From Glaciecola siphonariae (lineage in GTDB: Bacteria > Pseudomonadota > Gammaproteobacteria > Enterobacterales > Alteromonadaceae): a DNA stretch of 64,000 nt. The position numbers and the translations under genes were made by a program. The stretch is from the NCBI RefSeq assembly GCF_042652645.1, contig NZ_JBHSGU010000017.1:1-64000 (forward strand). Reading direction: 5' to 3'. The notes under the pieces are model-generated. The model saw only the letters and a program-made list of their open reading frames with translations, did not search any database and was not told the origin of the DNA. Within the stretch, counting starts at the first letter, position 1; each line of letters begins with the position of its first letter. Positions 26,229-35,104 of this stretch are shown here, piece after piece.

Positions 26229-26257
26229 ACGGCCATCATTTGATGGCCGTTTTTTTG
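26229..26257 (+). terminator. Terminator after xylR
   Basis: ACGGCCATCA-TT-TGATGGCCGT perfect 10-bp stem followed by seven T; A residues on the other side allow use from the minus strand as well. Confidence 0.93.
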
Positions 26258-26322
26258 TGCGGCGCGTCATTAAGAGGGTTTATACAACCGAGCTTAATAT
26301 CCGCCACTTAGGGAGAAACTCA

Positions 26323-27723
26323 CTAGCCTTTCATGTCCTCAAGCTCAACGCCTTTCGTCTCATAGACAAACTTATAGACAAATATAATGGATACCACTGC
26401 ACCTACAAAGTAGAACGAGTATGCGCCCGCCAGACCTATGCTTGTTAGCATAATGGGGAACATCATGGTCACTAAGAAGTTACTGGTCCATTGCGCAAAA
26501 CCCGCTACAGCTAAACCTGAGCCGCGAATTTGATTGGGGAACATTTCCCCAAGCATTACCCACATAACCGGGCCCCATGACATATTAAAGAAGAAAACAA
26601 AGGTGTTGGCTGATATCAAAGCGACAATGCCCATATCACCGAGTTCTAAATTGCCATTAGCGGCGGTAGATGCAGTAGCAAACACCAGCACCATAACCCC
26701 TAGAGATACTGACATACCGATGGAACCGATCATCAATAGCGGTTTTCTGCCTATTTTTTCTATCAGACTAATGGTAATAAAACAGGCCAAGATACTCACA
26801 CCACCTGTGATGACGTTGGTCAATAATGCGTCACTTTCAGAAAATCCAACGGCCTGCCATAATACCGCCCCGTAATAAAATACTACGTTTATACCCACTA
26901 ACTGCTGAAAGGTCGCTAATCCAATGCCAATCCACACAATGGGGCGAACTTTCTGAGTAGACTTATCGACCAAGTCAGACAGTTTAGGATGCTCACTCGC
27001 AGCAACCGTTTTTTCGATTTCAGCGAGCTTTTCATTTCCGTCTTCAGCTCCATAGAGTTTGGTGAGTACCTGTTTAGCTTTTGCAATCTTACCGCTTAAT
27101 ACTAAGTAACGCGGGCTTTCTGGAATAAAAAACAACAGTAGAAAAAACAATACAGCAGGAAGCATTTCAACCCAGAACATCCAGCGCCATGCTTCAAAAT
27201 CCATCCAAAATTTCGTTGTAGAACTGCCCGCAATGTCTGCTAAAAAGTAATTGCTTAAAAATGAGGTAAAGAGGCCAAAAATAATGGCTACCTGCTGAAT
27301 AGAGGTCAAAATACCGCGATAGCGTGCTGGTGCAATTTCACTGATATAAGCAGGCGCCATCACCGAGGCAGCACCAACTGCAAAGCCCCCTAAAATCCGA
27401 TAAATAATGAATTCCATAGAGCTTGTGGAAATACCAGAGCCCCAAGCACTGATCAGAAAAAACGCAGCAGCAACAATTAATAAGGTGCGTCGTCCGTACA
27501 GGTCGGCTAAACGGCCGGCAACAAACGCACCCACCGCACAACCGAGCAGCATACTGGCAACGTTAAATCCGGTGCCTATGCTGTCTGCGTTAAACGCCTG
27601 TTGAAGGCCATCAACGGTTCCGTTAATAACCCCGCTGTCAAAGCCAAATAGAAATCCACCGATAGTGGCGACGATGGTCACCAGTATGATAAATCCCGTA
27701 TTTTCATGATTGTGAGTGCTCAT
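26323..27723 (-). CDS. Sugar:H+ symporter, XylE/GalP-type MFS
   Basis: 466 residues, twelve membrane helices of the sugar porter family. Signature motifs: GFDSGVINGTVDGLQ, GRLADLYGRR, PAYISEIAPARYRG, PESPRYLV, and the C-terminal VYETKG. Substrate is probably D-xylose given xylR, xylA and xylB beside it, but glucose or other hexoses cannot be excluded. Monocistronic with its own 174-base upstream interval, in which I see no copy of the TTACGAAAT operator. Confidence 0.9.
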   Translation of the reverse strand: MSTHNHENTGFIILVTIVATIGGFLFGFDSGVINGTVDGLQQAFNADSIGTGFNVASMLLGCAVGAFVAGRLADLYGRRTLLIVAAAFFLISAWGSGISTSSMEFIIYRILGGFAVGAASVMAPAYISEIAPARYRGILTSIQQVAIIFGLFTSFLSNYFLADIAGSSTTKFWMDFEAWRWMFWVEMLPAVLFFLLLFFIPESPRYLVLSGKIAKAKQVLTKLYGAEDGNEKLAEIEKTVAASEHPKLSDLVDKSTQKVRPIVWIGIGLATFQQLVGINVVFYYGAVLWQAVGFSESDALLTNVITGGVSILACFITISLIEKIGRKPLLMIGSIGMSVSLGVMVLVFATASTAANGNLELGDMGIVALISANTFVFFFNMSWGPVMWVMLGEMFPNQIRGSGLAVAGFAQWTSNFLVTMMFPIMLTSIGLAGAYSFYFVGAVVSIIFVYKFVYETKGVELEDMKG

Positions 27724-27897
27724 TGGTATTCCTTTTTTTGTTGTGCATCATGAGCGCATAACATACATAAGCCATGCTATTATTGCGCATATACTGCTCG
27801 CCCTTAATATCAAAGCATTCGCTTTATATTAGTTGCAAGCACTTGAACCAATCTCTATCCTACTCAAATAAAAATAATTACAAAGTAAGGCAGATTT

Positions 27898-28311
27898 ATG
27901 TCAGCGTTTCATCTTTTCCACGCTTGTGGTGTTATTTTATTTACCGTTTTTGCATATTTGCAATTCAACGACGCGTCTCAATACTCTAATCACGATGCGT
28001 GGGTTTGGATTGCACTTTACGGCACCGCAGCATTTCTAAACCTTTTGTCTTTGCTTACAACAGTATCTAAAAACGTCCATTATTTGTGGCTTGGTTTTAC
28101 CGCTGGAGCACTTCTATTTAGAATGCAAGACGACCGAGGCAATCTGCACCTTGATTGGATTGACCCGAGCCGATACTGGAATGAAGCGGGCAATCAAATG
28201 GTGCAGCAAACCAACGAATCTGGCGGTTTAGTCATTTTGCTTATCTGGGCGCTTGTACAACTTATAATTGTAAGTAATCGCCAGAGTAAGTTACCGCCTT
28301 ATTCGTACTGA
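27898..28311 (+). CDS. TMEM220-like small membrane protein
   Basis: 137 residues with four hydrophobic segments and the motif FAYLQFNDASQYSNHDAWVW, like the F-x-x-Q-x-ND-PD-x-W-x-x-Y pattern of the transmembrane family 220. Role unknown. Ends 14 bases from the convergent isomerase gene. Confidence 0.72.
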   Translation: MSAFHLFHACGVILFTVFAYLQFNDASQYSNHDAWVWIALYGTAAFLNLLSLLTTVSKNVHYLWLGFTAGALLFRMQDDRGNLHLDWIDPSRYWNEAGNQMVQQTNESGGLVILLIWALVQLIIVSNRQSKLPPYSY

Positions 28312-28325
28312 TTTACATGTTCTAA

Positions 28326-29171
28326 TTAGTGAACGCCAAGGCCTTTTAAATACTCAATGCTTTTCGGCACTTGCAGCTCAACACGCGATGACTCGTCTTC
28401 AATAAAGAAGTAGCGGATGCCTTGCTTTTTAGCTTCAGCCACGACAGCTTCAATACCTACATCACCTTCGCCTAACACCACATTCGTCTCTACGTCTTGA
28501 TGACCGCTGCTTGAGTTTTCAGTACCGTGCAAGCGGTCCTTCAAATGTAGCGTCTTAAAACGTCCAGGGTATTTTTGTAAGTACTCAACAGGATCGCCAC
28601 CACCATTTTTTATCCAAAACACGTCCATCTGGAACTCTGCTTCCGTTACGTTTTGCACCATATAATCTAATAGGGTGCCATCTTCATGTTTGAAAAATTC
28701 GTAACCATGCGGGTGATATTGCAGCGTGACACCATTCTGCTTAAGAATTTTGCCGGAGGCATTCATCATTTCAACAGCGGCTTTAGCATGTTCAAAATTA
28801 AATTCGCCTTCGTGAGGTATCCAGTAAAAGGTAGCAAACTTAGCACCGTAAAAAGCAGCTTTGTAGGCCACTGCCATTGGATTGTCTCTCACTTCTTCGT
28901 AGTTTGTATCTACGCTTACTACCTGCAGGTCATGCTTGACCAATTCGTTTTTAAAATCGTAAATAGACAGACCGTATAGGTTGCCGGCGGCCTCTAATAG
29001 CTGCAAATCCCACCCCTGAATGGTAGAGAATGTATCGGCTACACCGTTTTGCTCAAACTGATTGCGCAAGCTATAGACCTGAATTCCCATTTCGTGAGCA
29101 AAGGATGTTGCCGTCACCCCTGCAAGTATGCAGGCGGCTAAAGTTTTTTTCATAATAGAAGGTAATTTCAT
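28326..29171 (-). CDS. Secreted TIM-barrel sugar isomerase/epimerase-like protein
   Basis: 281 residues. Signal peptide (about 1-25, ending SFA-H) shows export, unlike ordinary sugar-phosphate isomerases. Xylose-isomerase-like AP-endonuclease-2 fold with candidate metal ligands: Glu in LQLLEAAG, His in LQYHPHGYEF, Asp in FQMDVFWIK, Glu in YFFIEDES. The first ATG is kept because GGAGAG precedes it. In oxidative glycoside loci, periplasmic members act on 3-keto sugars; that is inference here. Monocistronic, with a copy of the shared 30-bp motif 144 bases upstream. Confidence 0.85.
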   Translation of the reverse strand: MKLPSIMKKTLAACILAGVTATSFAHEMGIQVYSLRNQFEQNGVADTFSTIQGWDLQLLEAAGNLYGLSIYDFKNELVKHDLQVVSVDTNYEEVRDNPMAVAYKAAFYGAKFATFYWIPHEGEFNFEHAKAAVEMMNASGKILKQNGVTLQYHPHGYEFFKHEDGTLLDYMVQNVTEAEFQMDVFWIKNGGGDPVEYLQKYPGRFKTLHLKDRLHGTENSSSGHQDVETNVVLGEGDVGIEAVVAEAKKQGIRYFFIEDESSRVELQVPKSIEYLKGLGVH

Positions 29172-29314
29172 AAGCTCTCCAAGGCCTCAATAAGCAAAAG
29201 TGCTTGTGCATTGCATACCCGACATGGGCTTGAGTCTAATAATGCACACACTGTATACAATTTTTTAACAAGTTGCATTGTAGCCATAGGCTGCAGGTGT
29301 GGGGTAATAGTAAT

Positions 29315-29344
29315 TCGGTTGCTGCTAATAGATTTTCGGCGTTA
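29315..29344 (+). promoter_or_regulatory. Shared regulon motif, site 1
   Basis: TCGGTTG, 14 bases, TCGGCGTTA. Lies 144-173 bases upstream of the minus-strand TIM-barrel gene starting at 29171 and on the strand opposite to it. The 21-base period between the two TCGG blocks suits an AraC-type dimer. Confidence 0.75.
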
Positions 29345-29461
29345 GTTTGAGGTGACTAAGGGATTAGGCGTATCAATTTCTCGGTATTTCAGTGGCTTAA
29401 ACAACTGATACGGCAGCGCATTTACCAATAATAGTTTACTGGGCTAACGCGAATACACACT

Positions 29462-29491
29462 TAACGCCGAAAATCTATTATGATTAACCGA
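29462..29491 (-). promoter_or_regulatory. Shared regulon motif, site 3
   Basis: On the minus strand TCGGTTA, 14 bases, TCGGCGTTA. Lies 69-98 bases upstream of the esterase-DUF1080-haem protein operon (ATG 29560), again on the strand opposite to the gene. Confidence 0.75.
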
Positions 29492-29559
29492 TTAGTTATT
29501 AACCGTGTCGTTGGTTTTTCTATCTAATTGTAACAAGGTATTAACTTTTTTGTGAGTGA

Positions 29560-30696
29560 ATGTTGATGTGGACCTTTGAGCTTTTAATCGCTCTCTTTAA
29601 ACCTATGCTACCCGGCTTACGCGCATTGCTGCTTTTAAGCTTAAGCATGCTAATATCGCTGCCCGCCATATCGGCAGATTCAGCTTCAAAAGACTACGGA
29701 ATATCCAACAATGAGCGCATCAATATCATGGGTCGCTATGTTGTGGAGCAAGACAACAGCCTTAGGATGAGCTATCCGGGCGTGACTATTAGCTTTGTTG
29801 CCCAAGCAAAAAGAGCGACGCTCAGTGCACTCAGCGAATCAGGTAATGGTCGAATCGATGTCATTATCGATAATAAATATAGCCACACAATTGAGCTATC
29901 AAAAGACAAACATAAGCACCCACTATTTTTTAATCCACAGAACAATCGCCATACTGTTCATTTAATTAATCGCACAGAGAGTTGGCAAAGCATTAATCAG
30001 GTATTTAACCTCGAATTGCTCGACGGTGATTTACTGCCAGCGCCTCGCGTGTCTAGTCGCAAACTTTTGCTGATTGGTGATTCAGTAACATGCGGTTCTG
30101 GGGTATCGACAGGCAAACAATGCGATACTCACATAAAGGGTACTGACGCACGCAATAGCTACGGGTATCTGTTGGGTGAAAAACTAGACGCCAATGTACA
30201 TTTGGTATGCTTTGGCGGAAGGGGCATTATTCGTAGCTGGGATGAAAACCCGAAAGACATTCAAGCGCCTGCATTTTTTGAAATGGCGCTGCCGTTTAAA
30301 GAAGAGAATGCACCATGGGACCATCAACAATACCAGCCTGATGCAATCATCATTAGCTTAGGTACAAACGATTTTAATCCAGGAATACCAGACCGCAATA
30401 AGTTTGTAAGCACTTACATTGATTTTGTACGGCGTCTGGCGAGCGTGCATCCAAAGAGCAATATTTTAATTACCGAGGGCGCCATGTTAAACGATGGGGT
30501 GCCCGAGCGACCAAACAAGACCGTAGTGCGCACTTACATGAAAGATATTGAACAAAGGGCAAACGTAGCGACCTTGAGTTATGAGCCTGCGAATCATTAT
30601 CCTGGAGACGCTTGCGACCCCCATCCAACCGCAGGGCAACATGAGAAAATGGCACAAGACTTGGAGCAGGCTTTACGTGAGCGCTTGGGCTGGTGA
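29560..30696 (+). CDS. CE2-like secreted SGNH acetyl(xylan) esterase
   Basis: 378 residues. Hydrophobic signal region (about 18-40), an N-terminal jelly-roll domain (about 50-165), then an SGNH hydrolase domain with IGDSVTCGSG (nucleophile S175), FGGRG, LGTNDFN and DPHPTAGQH (H355). The two-domain plan and Ser-His dyad fit carbohydrate esterase family 2, which removes acetyl groups from xylan and related sugars. First gene of a three-gene operon; the next start lies 27 bases after its stop. Confidence 0.85.
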   Translation: MLMWTFELLIALFKPMLPGLRALLLLSLSMLISLPAISADSASKDYGISNNERINIMGRYVVEQDNSLRMSYPGVTISFVAQAKRATLSALSESGNGRIDVIIDNKYSHTIELSKDKHKHPLFFNPQNNRHTVHLINRTESWQSINQVFNLELLDGDLLPAPRVSSRKLLLIGDSVTCGSGVSTGKQCDTHIKGTDARNSYGYLLGEKLDANVHLVCFGGRGIIRSWDENPKDIQAPAFFEMALPFKEENAPWDHQQYQPDAIIISLGTNDFNPGIPDRNKFVSTYIDFVRRLASVHPKSNILITEGAMLNDGVPERPNKTVVRTYMKDIEQRANVATLSYEPANHYPGDACDPHPTAGQHEKMAQDLEQALRERLGW

Positions 30697-30722
30697 CACA
30701 AACACGAATGACTGGAGCTTTT

Positions 30723-31496
30723 ATGAAACACCTTCGATTTTTTACCCAACATACATCAGTATCAACCGCGTGTATTGCCGCGTGTTTAGTCATGTTCTCT
30801 TCATCGCCTATGGCCGATGTTACACAGGCACAAATTGAAGAGTCAAAAAAGACAGAAGTATGGGGCCCTATGCCAAAGAAGGTTGAAGCAATGCCGGGAC
30901 AAGCGCCTTCCGACGCGATTGTATTGTTTGACGGTAACGGTCTTGATAGCTGGGTTGACAAAGACGGCAATAATCCGCAGTGGGAGGACTCACCCTATGC
31001 GCTTACCGTCAAACCCGGTACTGGATATATTTTTACCAAACAATCATTTTGTGATGTGCAAATGCACATAGAGTGGCGCGCCACACGCGAAGAAGAAAAA
31101 GAGGGGCAAAACAAAGCAAACAGTGGCGTTTTTTTACAAGAACGCTATGAAATACAAGTACTCGATACCTATGAAAATAAAACCTACGCAAATGGCCAAG
31201 CTGCATCGGTGTATAAACAGTTTATTCCGCTGGTGGATGCAAGCCGTCCTGCAGAAGAATGGCAAAGTTATGACATTATCTTTACCGCACCGATATTTGA
31301 AAACGACGAACTCGTCAAACCAGCCTACCTAACGCTGCTGCACAATGGCGTTTTAGTGCACAATAATATCGCGCTAAAAGGTCAGACTGAATGGATTGGC
31401 GAACCTAAATATTACCCACACGGATGTTTGCCAATTAAGCTTCAAGACCACGGCAGCGCAAATAGTTTTCGCAATATCTGGGTAAGAGAAATTTAA
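30723..31496 (+). CDS. DUF1080 3-keto-glycoside hydrolase-like protein
   Basis: 257 residues from ATG 30723, preferred because TGGAG lies just upstream and a clean signal peptide follows (to about residue 30); upstream GTG/ATG codons are in frame. A single DUF1080 beta-sandwich: AIVLFDGNGLDSWVDKDG at the start, NSGVFLQERYEIQVLDTY in the centre, NIWVREI at the end. DUF1080 has been renamed 3-keto-disaccharide hydrolase: members split glycosides after C3 oxidation. Periplasmic or lipid-free secreted. In one operon with the esterase and the haem protein. Confidence 0.88.
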   Translation: MKHLRFFTQHTSVSTACIAACLVMFSSSPMADVTQAQIEESKKTEVWGPMPKKVEAMPGQAPSDAIVLFDGNGLDSWVDKDGNNPQWEDSPYALTVKPGTGYIFTKQSFCDVQMHIEWRATREEEKEGQNKANSGVFLQERYEIQVLDTYENKTYANGQAASVYKQFIPLVDASRPAEEWQSYDIIFTAPIFENDELVKPAYLTLLHNGVLVHNNIALKGQTEWIGEPKYYPHGCLPIKLQDHGSANSFRNIWVREI

Positions 31497-31511
31497 GCAT
31501 TAGGAGCATAA

Positions 31512-34500
31512 ATGAAACACACAACAATACTCATAAGTGGATTAGCGAGCGCCTTATTGGCAGTGCTCCCGGCGCATGCGAACGATCCAGAACATGTTGC
31601 TTCTAAGCAAATCTTCAACGGTGAATTTTTTCAAGACGCGCCGCACTGGACACCCGCCGCTTCAGCCGAGTCTGACGGCCGGCTAATTAGTGTGAAGGCT
31701 GACAAAAACGGGACGATTATTGCGACGCCGAATCCTGTAAGCACCGACATTGAAGATACCAGCTCACATATAATGTCTGCCGACTATTATTCCGACAAAA
31801 TTGTAACGCTAGAGTTTATGCAAACCCCCGGTAGCGCAGCTGATATATTATTGATGGGGCGCTATCCTGTGCGTTTGAGCATGAGCGACAATGGCACGGC
31901 CGACCTCAACTCACCCGGCGCAGTAGCGCCAAGCTGGGACGAGTGGAATAAAGATAATCCAAATCGCTCATTTGGTGGAAGTGCCCCGCTAAAAGCCTTG
32001 CAACTTTTGCCAAACCAATGGCACTCCTTAAGTATTATGTTTCGTGCTCCGCGTCATGACCAAGGGCACAATAAGATTGAAGATGCCTTGATTATGTCGG
32101 TCATCATCAACGGGGAGCAGGTGCAGCGTAACTACGTGGCACCTGCACCATCGCAAAACGCAACCTTTCACTGGGAGGAGCTCAACGGCCCTTTGTCTGT
32201 GGATGCGATTGAAGGACAAACCGCCCTTAAAAATGTGCTGGTTGCCAGAGCCGATTTTAGTCAAATAAGCATGCCAGCAAAGAGCGGCGAGCCAACAAAT
32301 GAAGCACAACTAGTGAACCTCGTTGACCAAGGAAAATCTGCCTTTAAAAATTACGGCTGCGCTGAATGCCACTCTATTCAAAAAGATGATAAATCGGTGA
32401 AAACCGGACCTAATTTGTATGCTCTGTTTACCCGCGAACCCAGAAAGCGTGAAGTGCAAAACCAAGAAGGGCACATTTACGAAGTACGGGCTGATAGTAA
32501 CTATCTAAAGCGAAGTATTCGTAACGCTGAGGCTGAGCTAGCAATTGCAGAAACCGGCAGTAAAGCCGGAAGCGCTTATTTACCCATTATGCCCAGATAC
32601 AATGAACAAGTTATCCCCGATAAAGACGTGAGCGCAATTTACTCCTTTTTACTCAGCCGAAACGACTTGTGGAAACAAGGTCCTTTGGTCAGGCTAGAGC
32701 CTGCTGATGGTCCTGTTGAATACGACCCTATGCAAGATACTATGCAATTTGTCGTGCAAGACCGCGTGCGCATGCAAAGAGGTCCACTGCCTGAGGTAAG
32801 TGCAAGAGCCATTCATGTGGGCCAACCTAATGGCCTACATTATAGCTTTGACCCACGAAACTTATCAGTAGCCAAAATATGGCAAGGTGGATTTTTAGAG
32901 ACATCCGGCGAGCTCACCGGCAGAGGCGGAAACGGTTTTGAAATGGGTTATCAGGCTATTGAGTTAAATCTCGGCGCATTCGGCGGCCTCATTCGCCCAT
33001 ACAACCAAGCCGGCAAGCTAGTAGATTTTTCATTTAAAACGCCTAAATTCAAAGACTTTGATACGCTGAAAGCGAGCGCTTACTCAACCGTGCCCTTCGC
33101 TGAGAGAATTGCTGAGCAAGACGCACAGTTTAAAGGGTATTTTCGTGACTCTACCAAGCCCAAAGCACCTGTAAGCTTTTATTTTAATGTAAGCGGCAAT
33201 GATTTAGCGTTGACACACACCATTAGCCCTGATGGCAAGCTGAGTATTGAAGTCACTGGACAAGTAAATAAAACTCAACGGTTTGCCGTCAATACTGAGT
33301 TCATGAAAGCGCTACAGGTATCGGTTGGCACGCTCACCGACGGCATATGGGAGTTACCAGCAAGCCCTAATTTAAAAGCAAGCTTGACCGCGGTCATCAA
33401 TACGATTGATACGCCATGGCAAGCACCATTGCTTGACTTTAACTATGAAAAACAAGCCTTTGAAAAAGCTGCTGCAAAAGCTGAGCTGCCACCTGGCTAC
33501 AGCATCGAAGATTGGTATGCGCCCAAAGATAACGTTGGACGCGAACAGTTATTTGAAGCTATTGGCCTAGACCCATTAAAAAACGGTGATGTGATTGTAT
33601 CGACCCGTACCGCTGGCGTTTGGAAAAAAACCAACGATTCATGGCAACTCTTTGCAGAAGGTATTTTTGATAGCTTAGGGGTGCTGTCAGAATCAGATGA
33701 TGGATCGGTCGCTGTTGTAGGCAACAAAGCAGAACTTACACGCATTCGTGACATCAATGGTGATGGTATTGCCGACTATTACGAAACGCTGTTTGATGCC
33801 TTTACTAATGGCGGCAACTACCACACCTATACCCACGGTCCAGTTAAAGACGCCGATGGAAACTATGTATTGACGCTCAACTTGGGCGTTGGCGAGGGCG
33901 TTTACTATACCGCTGGCGGCAATGTAATGGGCAGCCATGGTGGGTATGTAGGCTGGGCAGTGCGCGTAACGCCGCAGGGCGAATATGAGTACTTTGCCAA
34001 TGGCTTACGCAGCCCCGCTGGCTTAGGCGCTGATTTATCAGGTCAGCCTTGGTACGCCGATAATCAAGGCGATTTTGTGGGCAGTTCCAAGATATTTATG
34101 CTGGAGGACGATAAGTTTTACGGTCATCCTGCCGGCCTAATAGATGAACCGGGCATGACTCCCGACTCAAAAGAAGTCACCTGGCCTGAGGTAATCAAGC
34201 GTAAAGAAAAAGCGGTCATTGTTGTAGCGCATGGAAAGGTAGCCAACTCATTAGGAAACCCAGTTTGGGACAGCACTGACGGCGCGTTTGGACCTTATCA
34301 AGGGCAGATGTTTATTGGCGATCAGACGCAGTCTAACCTCTCGCGTGTTGTTTATGAGAAGGTTAACGGGCAATGGCAAGGCGCTATGATCCCCTTTGCA
34401 AAGGGCATGGAATCGGGTGTAATGAGGCCAGTATTTTTGCCCGATAACAGCATGCTATTGGGGCAAACAGGCCGTGGTTGGCATGCAAAAGGCGGCAACG

Positions 34501-34910
34501 CTGCAGCCTTACAACGTATTACTTACAATGCCCAGAGTACTCCGTTGCACATTAAAGATGTCAACATTACACAAAACGGTTTTACCCTATCGTTCACTCG
34601 CCCTCTTCCCGATTCACTCTCAGATGAGACACTATTAGAATCGCTCAGGGTAAACTCATGGACGTATAGGGATGCACCTGATTATGGTTCAGAGGAGATG
34701 GGACTAGCCGACAATCCTGTTGCATCGGTGAGTGTCAATCGCACTCAAAATCAGCTAACGCTTACTTTGGCAAACCCAGTCATACCGGCGGTACACCCTG
34801 AACAAACCGCACGTATTTTTCATATTGCTCTGACAAACGAGGAACTTCAGGAACTCAGCGGCACGCAAAGCCTCAACGCGTATTACAGCGCCCATGAGTT
34901 TAAAAAGTAA
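31512..34910 (+). CDS. DUF6797-type multidomain cytochrome c / beta-propeller protein
   Basis: 1132 residues, signal peptide to about 24. The N-terminal part (30-265) resembles a DUF1080/DUF6797 beta-sandwich. A c-type haem site CAECH lies at about 282-286 in a small cytochrome domain (to about 380). Then comes a long beta region and, from about 660, a six-bladed glucose/sorbosone-dehydrogenase-like propeller with EDWYAPKDNVGREQLF, RDINGDGIADYYE and NGLRSPAGLG. This plan is common in Planctomycetes/Verrucomicrobia and rare in gammaproteobacteria. Probably a periplasmic oxidoreductase or electron acceptor for sugar oxidation; the substrate is unknown. Confidence 0.8.
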   Translation: MKHTTILISGLASALLAVLPAHANDPEHVASKQIFNGEFFQDAPHWTPAASAESDGRLISVKADKNGTIIATPNPVSTDIEDTSSHIMSADYYSDKIVTLEFMQTPGSAADILLMGRYPVRLSMSDNGTADLNSPGAVAPSWDEWNKDNPNRSFGGSAPLKALQLLPNQWHSLSIMFRAPRHDQGHNKIEDALIMSVIINGEQVQRNYVAPAPSQNATFHWEELNGPLSVDAIEGQTALKNVLVARADFSQISMPAKSGEPTNEAQLVNLVDQGKSAFKNYGCAECHSIQKDDKSVKTGPNLYALFTREPRKREVQNQEGHIYEVRADSNYLKRSIRNAEAELAIAETGSKAGSAYLPIMPRYNEQVIPDKDVSAIYSFLLSRNDLWKQGPLVRLEPADGPVEYDPMQDTMQFVVQDRVRMQRGPLPEVSARAIHVGQPNGLHYSFDPRNLSVAKIWQGGFLETSGELTGRGGNGFEMGYQAIELNLGAFGGLIRPYNQAGKLVDFSFKTPKFKDFDTLKASAYSTVPFAERIAEQDAQFKGYFRDSTKPKAPVSFYFNVSGNDLALTHTISPDGKLSIEVTGQVNKTQRFAVNTEFMKALQVSVGTLTDGIWELPASPNLKASLTAVINTIDTPWQAPLLDFNYEKQAFEKAAAKAELPPGYSIEDWYAPKDNVGREQLFEAIGLDPLKNGDVIVSTRTAGVWKKTNDSWQLFAEGIFDSLGVLSESDDGSVAVVGNKAELTRIRDINGDGIADYYETLFDAFTNGGNYHTYTHGPVKDADGNYVLTLNLGVGEGVYYTAGGNVMGSHGGYVGWAVRVTPQGEYEYFANGLRSPAGLGADLSGQPWYADNQGDFVGSSKIFMLEDDKFYGHPAGLIDEPGMTPDSKEVTWPEVIKRKEKAVIVVAHGKVANSLGNPVWDSTDGAFGPYQGQMFIGDQTQSNLSRVVYEKVNGQWQGAMIPFAKGMESGVMRPVFLPDNSMLLGQTGRGWHAKGGNAAALQRITYNAQSTPLHIKDVNITQNGFTLSFTRPLPDSLSDETLLESLRVNSWTYRDAPDYGSEEMGLADNPVASVSVNRTQNQLTLTLANPVIPAVHPEQTARIFHIALTNEELQELSGTQSLNAYYSAHEFKK

Positions 34911-35007
34911 AGTTATAAACTAGCTTATAAACGCGCTCACTAAATGAGCGCGGAGGCACAGAGTAAGCTGCACATAACAACGAACTACACAAATTAGCGT
35001 GACGCAC

Positions 35008-35042
35008 AAAAAAAGCAGAGCTTAAATGCTCTGCTTTTTTTT
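35008..35042. terminator. Bidirectional terminator
   Basis: AGCAGAGC-TTAAAT-GCTCTGCT with a long A run before and eight T after; ends the esterase operon (+) and the GMC operon (-). Confidence 0.93.
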
Positions 35043-35104
35043 ATGTCTAGACCTTAATTAACGTTTAACAAAAATTAGCGTAAACGATGGTCTTTTTAGC
35101 AAGC

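Larger units (their letters stand above)
29172..29559. promoter_or_regulatory. Divergent control region with 19-bp inverted repeat
   Basis: 388 bases without a gene between the minus-strand isomerase and the plus-strand esterase operon. TAATAGATTTTCGGCGTTA at 29326-29344 returns as its exact inverse complement at 29462-29480, 117 bases apart. Each copy is one half of a 30-bp shared motif (separate entries), so the region carries one site for each promoter. Confidence 0.8.

Noticed and set aside
33962..33991. Further copy of the shared motif at TAACGCCGC inside a gene
   Set aside because: The second half-site is absent at the 14-base spacing.
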